64,000 bases of DNA, from positions 1 to 64,000 of the forward strand of contig NZ_LYST01000043.1 of the NCBI RefSeq assembly GCF_001693755.1. Reading direction: 5' to 3'. A model generated the notes under the pieces. That model was given only the letters and a program-made list of their open reading frames with translations. It was not told the DNA's origin and made no database searches. Positions 39,177 through 49,032 of this stretch are shown one piece after another; position 1 is the stretch's first letter, and every line of letters starts with the position of its first letter. This DNA is from Gilliamella sp. wkB171. Its GTDB lineage: Bacteria > Pseudomonadota > Gammaproteobacteria > Enterobacterales > Orbaceae. Made by a program: the position numbers and the translations under genes.

Positions 39177-39214
39177 CTTCATTTTTTCAAACAACAATAG
39201 AAAAATAATAACAA

Positions 39215-40807
39215 TTAATGTTCCCGTGTTTTTCTAAATTCGACATCTGGATAACGTTCTTGAGTTAGATTTAAGTTAACCATACTTGGCGCAATATAGG
39301 ATAAATTATCACCCCCATCTAACGCTAAATTTTGCTCACACTTGCGTTTAAACTCTTCGAATTTCTTCACATCACTACATTCTACCCAGCGAGCGGTGGT
39401 CACATTCACCGGTTCATAAATTGCTTCAACATTATATTCAGATTTTAATCGAGCAACGACCACATCAAACTGAAGTACACCAACTGCTCCAACGATTAAG
39501 TCATTGTTGGCTAATGGTCGAAATACCTGCACAGCGCCCTCTTCAGACAATTGCACTAATCCTTTTAATAATTGTTTTTGTTTTAGCGGATCTTTTAAAC
39601 GAATTCGACGGAATAGTTCCGGGGCAAAGTTAGGAATACCGGTAAACTTAAGATCTTCACCTTGGGTAAAGGTGTCACCAATTTGGATAGTGCCATGATT
39701 ATGCAATCCAATAATATCGCCTGCGTAAGCCTCTTCTACATGTTCACGATCGCCTGCCATAAAGGTTAATGCATCAGAGATATTGACATCTTTAGCAAGA
39801 CGAACATGGCGCAATTTCATGCCTTTTTCATATTTACCCGACACAATACGCATAAACGCAACGCGGTCTCGGTGTTTTGGATCCATATTTGCCTGAATCT
39901 TAAAGACAAAACCTGTAAACTTTTCTTCACTTGCCTCAACTTCGCGCTTATCTGTTTGTCGGGGCTGTGGTGTTGGTGCCCAAGCCGTTAAGCCATCTAA
40001 CATATGATCAACACCAAAATTACCTAATGCGGTACCAAAAAAGACGGGAGTTAAATCACCGGATAAAAACGCTTGTAAATCAAATTCATTCGATGCACCC
40101 TGCACTAACTCAAGTTCATCACGAAGCTGAGCAGCTAAATCATCGCCAACTGCGGCATCTAATTCAGGATTAGTTAAGCCTTTAATAATACGGACTTCTT
40201 GAATGGTATGGCCCTGACCTGATTGATAAAGATATGTTTCATCTTTGGCTAAATGGTAGACACCTTTAAATAATTTACCACAACCAATTGGCCAAGTAAT
40301 TGGTGCACACATGATATTGAGCTCATTCTCAACTTCATCAAGCAGTTCCATTGGATCACGAATATCGCGGTCAAGCTTATTCATGAAGGTCAAAATCGGC
40401 GTATTACGTAAACGCGTTACTTCCATTAATTTACGCGTGCGATCTTCAACCCCTTTTGCTGCATCAATCACCATTAAACAGCTATCAACGGCCGTTAAAG
40501 TTCGATAGGTATCTTCTGAGAAGTCTTCATGTCCTGGGGTATCGAGTAAATTAACCAGACATTCATTATAAGGAAACTGCATGACAGAAGTTGTAATCGA
40601 AATACCACGCTGCTTTTCCATCTCCATCCAGTCGGATTTAGCGTGCTGGGCATTGGCGCCGCGACCTTTTACCGTTCCAGCTGTTTGAATGGCATGACCA
40701 AATAATAATACTTTTTCGGTAATGGTTGTTTTACCTGCATCGGGATGCGAAATAATAGCAAAAGTGCGACGCGCATTCACTTCATCTAAATAAGCTTGTT
40801 CTGTCAT
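39215..40807 (-). CDS. prfC: Peptide chain release factor 3
   Basis: Translational GTPase that recycles RF1/RF2 from the ribosome. G1 motif [10 protein letters not shown]2 region [13 protein letters not shown]3 [10 protein letters not shown], and G4 MNKLDRD are all intact. 530 residues against 529 in E. coli. Monocistronic with its own terminator; ilvY is divergent upstream. Confidence 0.98.
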   Translation of the reverse strand: MTEQAYLDEVNARRTFAIISHPDAGKTTITEKVLLFGHAIQTAGTVKGRGANAQHAKSDWMEMEKQRGISITTSVMQFPYNECLVNLLDTPGHEDFSEDTYRTLTAVDSCLMVIDAAKGVEDRTRKLMEVTRLRNTPILTFMNKLDRDIRDPMELLDEVENELNIMCAPITWPIGCGKLFKGVYHLAKDETYLYQSGQGHTIQEVRIIKGLTNPELDAAVGDDLAAQLRDELELVQGASNEFDLQAFLSGDLTPVFFGTALGNFGVDHMLDGLTAWAPTPQPRQTDKREVEASEEKFTGFVFKIQANMDPKHRDRVAFMRIVSGKYEKGMKLRHVRLAKDVNISDALTFMAGDREHVEEAYAGDIIGLHNHGTIQIGDTFTQGEDLKFTGIPNFAPELFRRIRLKDPLKQKQLLKGLVQLSEEGAVQVFRPLANNDLIVGAVGVLQFDVVVARLKSEYNVEAIYEPVNVTTARWVECSDVKKFEEFKRKCEQNLALDGGDNLSYIAPSMVNLNLTQERYPDVEFRKTREH

Positions 40808-41006
40808 AAAATTAACGATAATTATCCTGCAAAAAATAATTGACCATTTTAACAGATCCAGTCAATTTTTACCATTGCAGTTATTTATGTTGTTATTTGC
40901 GTTATTGGTTTATCTATGCATAATGTTTGCTTAAACTAGTATTGATTAGTTGCCATTTTTTTAGTTTGAAAGAAAACCTAGCTTTCAGTATAAATTGGAT
41001 TTTGTT

Positions 41007-41912
41007 ATGAATATTCGTGATTTAAAATTGTTCTTACATTTATGCGAAACATGCCATTTTGGTATGACCGCTGATGCTATGCATGTAAGCCCTTCAACGT
41101 TATCCAGACAAATACAACGCTTAGAGGAACATTTTGGTCATACCCTTTTTATTCGTGACAATCGCCAAGTCCAAATGACACCAGAAGGAGAAAAGGTAAA
41201 ACGTTTTGCTCAGCAAGTAATCAGTTTGCATCAGCAAGTGCGCCAAGAATTAGATCAATCCAATCAACAATTAGTTGGCGAATTAACTCTATTTTGTTCA
41301 GTAACAGCCGCTTACAGCCATTTACCTGAAATACTTGACCGCTTTCGAATTAATTACCCGCTTGTAGAAATTAAACTCTCAACCGGCGATGCAGCAGATG
41401 CGGTTGAAAAAATTCAGTCCAATCAAGCCGATTTAGCCATTGCAGGCAAGCCTAAACAATTACCTTCAGGAGTCGAATTTTTAAAGTTTGGTGAAATAGA
41501 GATGGTGTTACTCATACCCAAGCTCAATAGCTCATTTAGTGATAAATTACACCAAAAAAAACCGGATTGGCATAATATACCTTTTATTCTACCGGAACAT
41601 GGCCCAAGCCGGCATCGCATTGATTTATGGTTTAAACAGCAAAAAATCATGAGCCCCAAAATTTATGCAACAGTTGCAGGTCACGAGGCAATTGTTTCTA
41701 TGGTGGCATTAGGTTGCGGTGTAGCCTTATTACCTAAAGTTGTTATGGAAAATAGCCCTGAAAGAATTCGGGAAAGAATTACTGAATGGTCAACCAATTT
41801 AATGGAACCGTTTGACGTTGGGATCTGTGTTCAAAAAAGACGTTTATCAGAAAAAATTATTGCGGCGTTTTGGGGATTATGCAATCTTAATTTACCAAAC
41901 CAATCCCAATAA
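41007..41912 (+). CDS. ilvY: LysR-type regulator IlvY
   Basis: 301 residues with an N-terminal winged helix (MNIRDLKLFLHLCETCHFGM, HVSPSTLSRQIQRLEE) that is close to E. coli IlvY, and a LysR substrate-binding domain. E. coli IlvY activates the divergent ilvC with acetolactate or acetohydroxybutyrate as inducer. Here the divergent neighbour is prfC and ilvC is not in the window, so regulation must act at a distance or the target has changed. The ATG at 41007 is preferred over TTG at 40995. Confidence 0.85.
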   Translation: MNIRDLKLFLHLCETCHFGMTADAMHVSPSTLSRQIQRLEEHFGHTLFIRDNRQVQMTPEGEKVKRFAQQVISLHQQVRQELDQSNQQLVGELTLFCSVTAAYSHLPEILDRFRINYPLVEIKLSTGDAADAVEKIQSNQADLAIAGKPKQLPSGVEFLKFGEIEMVLLIPKLNSSFSDKLHQKKPDWHNIPFILPEHGPSRHRIDLWFKQQKIMSPKIYATVAGHEAIVSMVALGCGVALLPKVVMENSPERIRERITEWSTNLMEPFDVGICVQKRRLSEKIIAAFWGLCNLNLPNQSQ

Positions 41913-42025
41913 ACAAAATATCGTGTATAATCATTTACCTAGAAAATAGTTACATTATTAATACTGCAAGCAACATAAAAAATACTTTGACGACAAGCTT
42001 GGTTGTTTAAAAAGGAAATATTTTC

Positions 42026-44107
42026 ATGAACACAAGAACGATAAAAATATTAACATCATTAATTCTTCTTACTACAACTACGATTGCTTTTACAGTACAG
42101 GCCAAAGGTAATACACGTTTAAATATTAGCCGTGAAGAGAATAATACTATTGTAAAACCTCAATGGTTAACCATAGAAAGTACAAACTATTATGATGGTG
42201 ATAGCGATGACTTAGCCACAGCGGGTTTAGGCTTTACACCGCTATCAACAACTAAAATCAATCTTAAGCAGGCTAACCCTAAGCAGCCAACAACTCAAGA
42301 ACTAAGGCAATCAAAACTTAACCGATTCATTGATACTAAAACGGGAGAAGGCACTCTTTTTGGTTATCAACGTAAAACCTTAACCCCATTGTTTGATGGC
42401 AAAGTGGCAGGTACTGAGGTTTTAGCCACCCTTAAAAATAAAGAAGAAACTGTCGGTTTATTATTACAAATCCCTTTGGATTTTGATAAAAACAAACCTT
42501 GCATTGTTGCGGTGCCTTCCACCGATTCCGATGGATTATTTAATGCTCACGATGTACAAATTAGAGGATTATGGGGATTACGTCATAACTGTGCGGTTGT
42601 TTACAACGATAAGGGATTAGGCAATGGTATTTATGATATCACTAATCAGCGTGGATTTGCCATTGATGGCAAAACACAAACAGATAATCTTCTTTTTAAA
42701 CCAGATATTAACAATCGAGAAAGGTATGTTAAAGCCTATCCCAACCGCTACGCCATAAAGCAACTGCATTCAAGACAGAATTCAGAGCAGCGTTGGGGGG
42801 AATTTGTTTTAAATTCTATCGAATTTGCATTTTATCAACTCAATACATTATATTCACCAGATAAAACAATCAAATATAACAAAGACAATACATTAGTATT
42901 AGTCTATGGAGCGAGTGATGGCGGCGGTGCGGCACTTAAAGCGGGTGAACTTGACAAAAATAATGTGATAAAAGGAATCGTCGCAGTAAACCCGCAAATT
43001 GTACCTTATTCCAAAAAAATACCCGCTAGCGTACAATTTGGTAAAAATCCTCCTGTTAAAATCGAATATCAATCGATAGCACAATACAGCGCATATGCTT
43101 CACTTTATATCCCTTGTGCTGTGCCAGCAATTATTGAAAACAATAAAGATAACCATATTCCTTTTGCCGATAAATATGTTTTTTCACAAAACCGCTGTAA
43201 TGACTTAAAACAAGCTAAACTATTAAAAGAAGGCACACCTGAAGAAGCGCTTGAAAAGCTGCATAAATATGGGTGGACGCCTGAAATGGATATGCAATTA
43301 CCCTATTTTTATTTTAAAGAAACGGTCAGTTTACCTTATCAATACATTAGCGCTTACGGACACTACGACATCACCGAAAGAATGTGCAACTATTCGGTTG
43401 CTAGCACGCAACAAAATCCTATTTACTATACCGGTAAAGTTGCACCATTAAAAGAAGTCGCCTTTGAACAACTTTGGGGATTATCTAATGGGCATTTACC
43501 TGTATGGATTGGTAATGATTCAACTGCGTTAGCGCTGGTCAATAATGAAGATGTGATTTCACCTAGAAGGGATTTCTATTCTAGTTCTGAAAGCAAAGAA
43601 AACATTGATTATAATAGTAAAGGGGCTATATGTTTATATAAAAAAATAAACGATCCGCGCGTTCAATATGGTATGGGGCAAATCATTGCTTCGGCTAATT
43701 TAAATGGAATCAAAACCTATATTGTACATGGCCGTAATAATGTTAAACAATTACCGGATTACACATCACGAGCTTATGTCGCGTTAAATAGCCAAGTAGA
43801 AGGTAAAAATTCACAATTACGCTACATTGAAGTTGAAAATACGAGCTATTTAGATGGTAAACCGCCATTTGAGAACATTTTACTCCCTATAGATTATTAT
43901 GGTGAAGATGCAATGGAGTGGTTATGGGCAAATCTAACGAATAAAGCAACCCTGCCCGAAAGCCAAGTGGTTCATACAAAACCACGAGTAAGTAATAATG
44001 ATATTACCCTTGATGCTACCATTAAAAACTTAGTGCCGATTTCACAATCACCAAATCGCAACAATGTCATTAAGAAAGAAAACGGTAAACTTACTATTCC
44101 AAATTAA
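42026..44107 (+). CDS. Secreted 3-hydroxybutyrate oligomer hydrolase family protein
   Basis: 693 residues: a signal peptide (ending VQA, about residue 26), then a 3HBOH-type alpha/beta-hydrolase. TNYYDGDSDDLATAGLGF near the N-terminus matches the family hallmark, and the nucleophile serine is in LVYGASDGGGAALKAG (GxSxG). Family members cleave D-3-hydroxybutyrate oligomers, extracellularly or in the periplasm. AAAGGAAA precedes the ATG. No polyhydroxybutyrate genes are nearby, so the natural substrate could be another ester. The family call is from recognised pattern. Confidence 0.8.
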   Translation: MNTRTIKILTSLILLTTTTIAFTVQAKGNTRLNISREENNTIVKPQWLTIESTNYYDGDSDDLATAGLGFTPLSTTKINLKQANPKQPTTQELRQSKLNRFIDTKTGEGTLFGYQRKTLTPLFDGKVAGTEVLATLKNKEETVGLLLQIPLDFDKNKPCIVAVPSTDSDGLFNAHDVQIRGLWGLRHNCAVVYNDKGLGNGIYDITNQRGFAIDGKTQTDNLLFKPDINNRERYVKAYPNRYAIKQLHSRQNSEQRWGEFVLNSIEFAFYQLNTLYSPDKTIKYNKDNTLVLVYGASDGGGAALKAGELDKNNVIKGIVAVNPQIVPYSKKIPASVQFGKNPPVKIEYQSIAQYSAYASLYIPCAVPAIIENNKDNHIPFADKYVFSQNRCNDLKQAKLLKEGTPEEALEKLHKYGWTPEMDMQLPYFYFKETVSLPYQYISAYGHYDITERMCNYSVASTQQNPIYYTGKVAPLKEVAFEQLWGLSNGHLPVWIGNDSTALALVNNEDVISPRRDFYSSSESKENIDYNSKGAICLYKKINDPRVQYGMGQIIASANLNGIKTYIVHGRNNVKQLPDYTSRAYVALNSQVEGKNSQLRYIEVENTSYLDGKPPFENILLPIDYYGEDAMEWLWANLTNKATLPESQVVHTKPRVSNNDITLDATIKNLVPISQSPNRNNVIKKENGKLTIPN

Positions 44108-44115
44108 CAACTAAA

Positions 44116-44172
44116 GATTATCGGGTAAGTTGATTAACTAAACTTATTCCGATAATCGCCTATTTTTTAAAA
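44116..44172 (+). terminator. Terminator of the hydrolase gene
   Basis: Arms 44116-44131 and 44141-44157 pair over about 16 bp with one bulge; T6 follows after five bases. It lies between the convergent hydrolase and acpH genes and overlaps the acpH stop. Confidence 0.65.
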
Positions 44173-44754
44173 ATGATTGGAAATAACAAATTTTATCATT
44201 TGGGGATATAATTTAAAAAAAAGTGATTCAAGCGCTGAATAATGTTGCTTAATATCAACAATTGTCTCTTTTAATAAAATGAGTTTAGGTCTTCGCGCAG
44301 CCATACCTTTAAGTACTTTTTCAATAAATTCAATATAAGCATAATTTTCCAGCCATTTACCTTGCCACATTGACTGCATAAAATATTGATAATCTGTTGG
44401 ATAATTAGCAATAAAAGGGGCAATTTGCTTTTTGGTCAACTGATTAAATTCAGCTACGGCAGCATAAGATTTTATACCATACTCTGACCAATATTTAGAC
44501 AGAAAATGATCCCAAACAATATCTAATGCAATGGGCGCCACTCGTTGGTGAGTTTTTCTAAATAACTGTTTAGCTTGCTTCACTTCGGGTAAAGAATCGA
44601 TCAGGCTATCGATTTTGCGGTGAAGCATAATGCCATCTGCAATAGTTTGCGGATAAGTTATATAAGGATCACCTTTAACAAAATCGGCAACGGTATTGCC
44701 AATCAAGGAACTGTTTGCCAATGTTGCCAAATGTAAATGTGCAAGAATATTCAT
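44167..44754 (-). CDS. acpH: Acyl-carrier-protein phosphodiesterase
   Basis: Removes 4'-phosphopantetheine from holo-ACP. MNILAHLHLATLAN at the start, GNTVADFVKGDP, LHRKIDSLIDS and DIVWDHFLSKYW are the HD-type metal-binding segments of AcpH/YajB. 195 residues against 193 in E. coli. It is preceded by the siderophore-interacting protein gene on the same strand with a 17-bp gap. Confidence 0.94.
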   Translation of the reverse strand: MNILAHLHLATLANSSLIGNTVADFVKGDPYITYPQTIADGIMLHRKIDSLIDSLPEVKQAKQLFRKTHQRVAPIALDIVWDHFLSKYWSEYGIKSYAAVAEFNQLTKKQIAPFIANYPTDYQYFMQSMWQGKWLENYAYIEFIEKVLKGMAARRPKLILLKETIVDIKQHYSALESLFFKLYPQMIKFVISNHF

Positions 44755-44771
44755 ACAATAAGAATAATCAA

Positions 44772-45560
44772 TTATTCACGGTGTTTAAACTGCCCTTCAG
44801 CAAATCCTTCACGCCAATAGCTGGTAATTTGGAATGCATCGGCTGGCAAATTACTATATTTGTCTTTTAGCGCTCGACGCAGCTGCTGTGCTAGCGATGC
44901 CTCCATTCCCCCCCAAAAAAGTAGTGGTGGATTATCGGTAAAATCTGTCGCCAAAATGCTATCAATCAGTTGACTTGGTTGTCCTTTGTCACGGACTAAC
45001 CAATGAATTTGTTGGTTGTCTCGAACAGGTAAGGGTAATACATCGGTTGGATGATTAACTTCAATAAAGGCATTGACTTTTTGATAATCAGGCAAGTGCT
45101 CAATAGCGTAACTAATAGTAGGCACGGCAGCGATATCGCCCATAAAAACTAACTGCTGATCATCAACGTTTAATTTAGATACAACACCAACTACACCAAC
45201 TTGAGCGCCAACAGTTGCCCGCTGTGCCCATAACGTTGCCAAACCTTCTGGATGAATAGCAAAATCAATTGCTAATTGTTGTGTTGCTTCATCAAAATAA
45301 CGCACACTATAAGTTCGAGCCAATTCGCGAGTTCGTTCATTGACAATAATTTTATTATTTTCATCTAACTGGGGAAAAGGAATCTGACCAGATTCAGGAT
45401 CAGTAAAGAGTAATTTAATATGTGGACAAACCCAAGATTTATCAATCGTGAGTGGCTTACTACAAGTAAAGTGTAATCGAACAAAACTATGGGATATTTT
45501 TTCAATCTTAACCACTGTCAATATTGCATTAACAATCACTCTTTTATGTTGTTCTGTCAT
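44772..45560 (-). CDS. Siderophore-interacting FAD-binding protein (ViuB/YqjH type)
   Basis: About 262 residues: an FAD-binding domain with the RTYSVRYFD motif and a C-terminal NAD(P)H-binding SIP domain ending YWREGFAEGQF. Such ferric-siderophore reductases release iron in the cytosol. The ATG at 45560 is chosen for its AAAGGA Shine-Dalgarno; the open frame extends to 45653 but that part is hydrophobic and atypical. A G7 run lies in the gene (plus strand C7 at 44908-44914). No siderophore uptake genes are adjacent. Confidence 0.88.
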   Translation of the reverse strand: MTEQHKRVIVNAILTVVKIEKISHSFVRLHFTCSKPLTIDKSWVCPHIKLLFTDPESGQIPFPQLDENNKIIVNERTRELARTYSVRYFDEATQQLAIDFAIHPEGLATLWAQRATVGAQVGVVGVVSKLNVDDQQLVFMGDIAAVPTISYAIEHLPDYQKVNAFIEVNHPTDVLPLPVRDNQQIHWLVRDKGQPSQLIDSILATDFTDNPPLLFWGGMEASLAQQLRRALKDKYSNLPADAFQITSYWREGFAEGQFKHRE

Positions 45561-45711
45561 ATTTAAGATCCTTTCATTCCATGTTATTAGCATTATCATA
45601 CAACAAAATAGCCAAAATATAGCCAACTTTTTATTTAACGGTTTTGCGTTCAATACCGCAATTAAAGCTTAGCTTTACGAGCAATGCATACAACAGTATT
45701 GACAGTTTGAA

Positions 45712-46374
45712 TTAATAAGTTAAGGAACCAAAAGCATGGCACCAATCTTGCTCAAACTTTACTATTGCTGCATCCACAGCTGGATCAGAAATAAATTGTT
45801 CAGCCACATCAACAGGTAACGTAATTGATTGACATCCTGCTAATAAACAATCCAAGGCTTGTCGTGGTGTTCTAAAACTGGCCGCTAACACCATAGATTC
45901 AGGACAATGTAAATCTAATAATGTCTGTAACTCTTGAATTGTCTCTTTACTATTGCCGCCTTGAGCATCAATGCGATTAACATAAGGTGCTATATATTTA
46001 GCGCCGGCTAAAGCACCTAAAAAACCCTGTGCCGCCCCATATACCGCCGTACCTAATGTTGGTATTCCTTGTTTGCTCAATTCCTTTATGGCAATTAAAC
46101 CTTCGGCATTAACGGGTATTTTAGTTACGATAGTTGGCACAGCTTTTCTTAGTTGCTTAGCTTCTTTTATCATCTCTTTAGCTTGATTCGACAGTACTTG
46201 AGCAAAGAGTACTTTATCCGAACCTAACAGTTCTTGTAACTCGGCTAACAACTCAAAAATCGGCTTTCCTGATTTTGCCACAATACTTGGATTCGTCGTG
46301 ACACCTTTAATGGGCAATATTGCGGCAAGACGCTTAATTGCTGAAATATCCGCTGTATCTAAATATAATTCCAT
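45712..46374 (-). CDS. fsa: Fructose-6-phosphate aldolase
   Basis: Transaldolase-like class I aldolase that interconverts fructose-6-phosphate with dihydroxyacetone and glyceraldehyde-3-phosphate. [16 protein letters not shown] at the start, [12 protein letters not shown], and the Schiff-base lysine in [14 protein letters not shown]. 220 residues, exactly the FsaA/FsaB length. The ATG at 46374 with an AGAGG Shine-Dalgarno is chosen over an upstream in-frame start at 46425. A near-consensus CRP site lies 134 bp upstream. Confidence 0.95.
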   Translation of the reverse strand: MELYLDTADISAIKRLAAILPIKGVTTNPSIVAKSGKPIFELLAELQELLGSDKVLFAQVLSNQAKEMIKEAKQLRKAVPTIVTKIPVNAEGLIAIKELSKQGIPTLGTAVYGAAQGFLGALAGAKYIAPYVNRIDAQGGNSKETIQELQTLLDLHCPESMVLAASFRTPRQALDCLLAGCQSITLPVDVAEQFISDPAVDAAIVKFEQDWCHAFGSLTY

Positions 46375-46497
46375 ACTATGCCTCTTGTATATAGGTTGAT
46401 TATCTGAGTGATAAGACACTAGCATAGTAAAAAATATTGTTTTGTTAGCCTAGAAGACGATTTTGCTATTTACTGGATTTTTGTACGCTAAATATAA

Positions 46498-46519
46498 AAA
46501 TGAGATCTTGATCACATAA
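46498..46519. promoter_or_regulatory. Near-consensus CRP site between fsa and araC-type gene
   Basis: AAATGAGATCTTGATCACATAA: half-sites TGAGA and TCACA spaced by 6, against consensus TGTGA-N6-TCACA. It is centred about 135 bp upstream of fsa and 120 bp upstream of the divergent AraC gene, so could serve either. Confidence 0.6.
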
Positions 46520-46628
46520 TTAACACATTTAATAATAAAGATATTTTATTATGCTTTGCTTTAATCATTGACGATATATACTCTATAAAACAGCGTGTAT
46601 TTCTTGATATCATACTCACTTAAATAGC

Positions 46629-47495
46629 ATGAAAATATCCATCAATAACACACTAACTAAGCTGGTTAATGGACAAATAAAGATTAATCACATCTACTTT
46701 GCCGATAATAGCAATGCACCGCCACTGCAAGCTTACCAGATTGATTTTCCGAAGATAGAGATTGTGCTGGAAGGTACACAACCAATTGAATGGACTGATA
46801 ATGCCGGCAATATTATTCACAAAACGCTTTCAGCCCATGACCTCTTATATACTGTGGCCCATAGTTGGAATAAACCCATTCTAGAAGAGCCTGTCACCAC
46901 ATTAACCATTTTATTTGCCAAACAACAAATTAACCTCAGTTTACTACATTGGAATGGCAACCAATTTACCTCTTATGGTCAAATCAATACGTTAAGGCGC
47001 GGTCCAAGAGTCGGCGCTTTTATTATTCAAGCTCTCGCCGAACTGACTTGGCATAATCAACCATCAGAAAACAATCAAACCGCGCACTTTTTGATACAAA
47101 GTCTACTGAGTAATACCTTAGATCTTCTCAATGTCAATGTCGAAACTGCATCGAAAACGGCAAGCATTTTTCAAGCGATCCGACAATATATCGATACCCA
47201 TTTTTGTGACGATATCACCCGCGACTTTTTAGCCAATATGTTTTACATCTCGCCTAACTATTTATCTCATCTATTTCAACGTGAAGGCAAAATTGGCTTA
47301 AATGAATATTTAAATCATGTACGTATAGAATATGCCAAATCACTATTAAAAAATTATGATTTAAATGTCAAAGAAGTCGCACAAGCATCGGGCTTTCAAG
47401 ATAGTAACTACTTTTGCCGAATTTTTAGAAAAAAAACCGAACGCACACCAACCGAATACCGCCGTCAATACCACAGCAAATTATCACAAAAATAA
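46629..47495 (+). CDS. AraC-family transcriptional regulator
   Basis: 288 residues; the C-terminal ~100 carry the double helix-turn-helix (YISPNYLSHLFQREGKIGLN, then VKEVAQASGFQDSNYFCRIF and the RTPTEYR end). The N-terminal part looks like a cupin-like ligand domain. Divergent from fsa and sharing the CRP-type site, it is a candidate regulator of that gene; the inducer is unknown. The converging LysR gene ends 17 bp away. Confidence 0.88.
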   Translation: MKISINNTLTKLVNGQIKINHIYFADNSNAPPLQAYQIDFPKIEIVLEGTQPIEWTDNAGNIIHKTLSAHDLLYTVAHSWNKPILEEPVTTLTILFAKQQINLSLLHWNGNQFTSYGQINTLRRGPRVGAFIIQALAELTWHNQPSENNQTAHFLIQSLLSNTLDLLNVNVETASKTASIFQAIRQYIDTHFCDDITRDFLANMFYISPNYLSHLFQREGKIGLNEYLNHVRIEYAKSLLKNYDLNVKEVAQASGFQDSNYFCRIFRKKTERTPTEYRRQYHSKLSQK

Positions 47496-47512
47496 TAAAT
47501 GAGGTTTAAAAA

Positions 47513-48250
47513 CTAAATCGATTGGTGTTGATAACAATAAAATGCAATCAAATACTGTTCATCATTAAATTTTTCAAAATTATCTTTTTGCAAAAATAAC
47601 GGCAATAATGCAATTCCCTGCCCTTTTTCGACAAGGTTCAACAATTGGCTTAAAGAATCAACGGTAATAATATTACTCGTCTGTTGGTATATAGCTAAAG
47701 TCTTAGCTCTTAGCGGACAATCAACATCATTATTAATTAAAATAGGCAGTTGTTGATGAGTGATATTTGAATGGCTTTTTAAAAAAGTAACAGGTAAATA
47801 TTTTGTAGCCACTAAACAATAATCAGCATGATTAAATTTTTTAAACGTAATCACATTATCAAAAAATTGCTCATTAATAACATGGTTCATCTCACTGGTT
47901 CTTTTTATAACAATCTCCGTTGTTCCAATTGCATATTTTTGTTGTTCAATCACAATAAATTGAAAAAGAAGTTCAGAAATTAATAGCGTAGGTTGGCGAA
48001 ATTTAAATGATGTCTGAAGCTGTGCAAATCTATCGAGTGTTTGAATAGCGAAATGATAAAACTGTTGCCCCTCTTCTGTAGGTATGACACCATCAAATCG
48101 ACGAATAAATAAGCTTGCACGTAACTCATGCTCTATTTTTTTTAAATGAGCCGTCAAATTTGATTGAGTATAACCTAAAATTTTAGCGGCTTTATTAAGA
48201 CTATTCATTTCATAAACCGTCTTAAAAATCAATAATCCTTTGAAATTCAT
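47513..48250 (-). CDS. Short LysR-family regulator
   Basis: 245 residues. N-terminal winged helix (FKTVYEMNSLNKAAKILGYT, QSNLTAHLKKIEHEL) is typical; the effector domain is about 50 residues shorter than usual LysR proteins, though the frame is uninterrupted. It is divergent from a DUF4865 gene with a 107-bp gap, an arrangement I recall as common for this family, so it probably controls that gene. Confidence 0.82.
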   Translation of the reverse strand: MNFKGLLIFKTVYEMNSLNKAAKILGYTQSNLTAHLKKIEHELRASLFIRRFDGVIPTEEGQQFYHFAIQTLDRFAQLQTSFKFRQPTLLISELLFQFIVIEQQKYAIGTTEIVIKRTSEMNHVINEQFFDNVITFKKFNHADYCLVATKYLPVTFLKSHSNITHQQLPILINNDVDCPLRAKTLAIYQQTSNIITVDSLSQLLNLVEKGQGIALLPLFLQKDNFEKFNDEQYLIAFYCYQHQSI

Positions 48251-48357
48251 TTAAAAACAGTACCTATCACTTTTTTTGATACCCCAATCATAAATGAGGA
48301 TTATTCAAATCTCAATTCCTTTTCTAAACTAAATCAAACATTGAAAGGAGACAAATT

Positions 48358-48885
48358 ATGCAAGCAATGCAATATAAAATAAATTTACCGGCTGATTATG
48401 ATATGAAGATAATCAAACAACGAATTATGACTAATGGCCACAAAACGGATGGTTTTAAAGATTTATTATTTAAAGCTTACTTAATTTCAGAAAAAGATAA
48501 CGATAATATTGCCAATAGCTATTGCCCACTCTATATTTGGCGACGTACAGAAGGCATGACAACGTTCATATTTGACGGTTATTATGACAATATTCTGACT
48601 TCATTTGGTTGGCAAAATATTCATATAGGCGTGGCTGCGCAAGTCAATCTCAGTGATCGTTTTAAACAAAGCAATTACATGTTAGAAGAAAACTTCGTCA
48701 TTACGGCTCAACCACAATTAAAAGGGTTCGACTTCAAACATCCCACACATCAAAATCAAACAGGACAAATAGTAATCTATAATCCTGATAAATGGATGTA
48801 TTGTATTTTCACTTTTTTTCATGAAAAACCGACATTAGTTAATCACAATCTCTATCAGGTATTACATCTTTCACTCGGTCAATAA
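48358..48885 (+). CDS. DUF4865 family protein
   Basis: 175 residues starting MQAMQYKINLPADYDM, with the family-typical GFKDLLFKAYLI and YCPLYIWRRTEGM segments. The function is unknown; the fold may be dimeric alpha-beta like monooxygenase-type small proteins, which I cannot confirm. It has a strong AAAGGAG Shine-Dalgarno and is divergent from a LysR gene that likely regulates it. No signal peptide. Confidence 0.78.
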   Translation: MQAMQYKINLPADYDMKIIKQRIMTNGHKTDGFKDLLFKAYLISEKDNDNIANSYCPLYIWRRTEGMTTFIFDGYYDNILTSFGWQNIHIGVAAQVNLSDRFKQSNYMLEENFVITAQPQLKGFDFKHPTHQNQTGQIVIYNPDKWMYCIFTFFHEKPTLVNHNLYQVLHLSLGQ

Positions 48886-48971
48886 TTAACTAAAAGCTAA
48901 CGGCAAAATAGTGCCGTTACAATTGGAAAACATTTAAATAACAGCATGTTAATGAATGCTATAAATTGTTA

Positions 48972-49000
48972 TTGTTAAAATTAGTTTCATTTGTTATAGT
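48972..49000 (+). promoter_or_regulatory. Promoter of the marR-ybh operon
   Basis: TTGTTA (48972-48977), a 17-bp spacer and TATAGT (48995-49000). The -10 overlaps the 18-bp palindrome. Confidence 0.65.
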
Positions 49001-49014
49001 TTCAATTGAAACTA
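48997..49014. promoter_or_regulatory. 18-bp perfect palindrome, probable MarR operator
   Basis: TAGTTTCAATTGAAACTA overlaps the -10 element and lies 19-36 bp before the MarR start codon. An extra half-site TAGTTTCA lies at 48982-48989 in the spacer. The position suits autorepression. Confidence 0.7.
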
Positions 49015-49032
49015 ATTTAATAAGGCTTTTTT

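Larger units (their letters stand above)
38683..39214. other. Intergenic region ptrA-prfC
   Basis: About 530 bp without a supported gene. It holds the ptrA promoter side (38683-38800), the palindrome at 38725-38740, a short nested inverted repeat near 39043-39060 (GTTGACAGTCAAC), and the prfC terminator at its right end. Confidence 0.5.

Noticed and set aside
39421-40508. Several plus-strand open frames opposite prfC
   Set aside because: Shadows of the strongly conserved release-factor gene, without ribosome binding sites.
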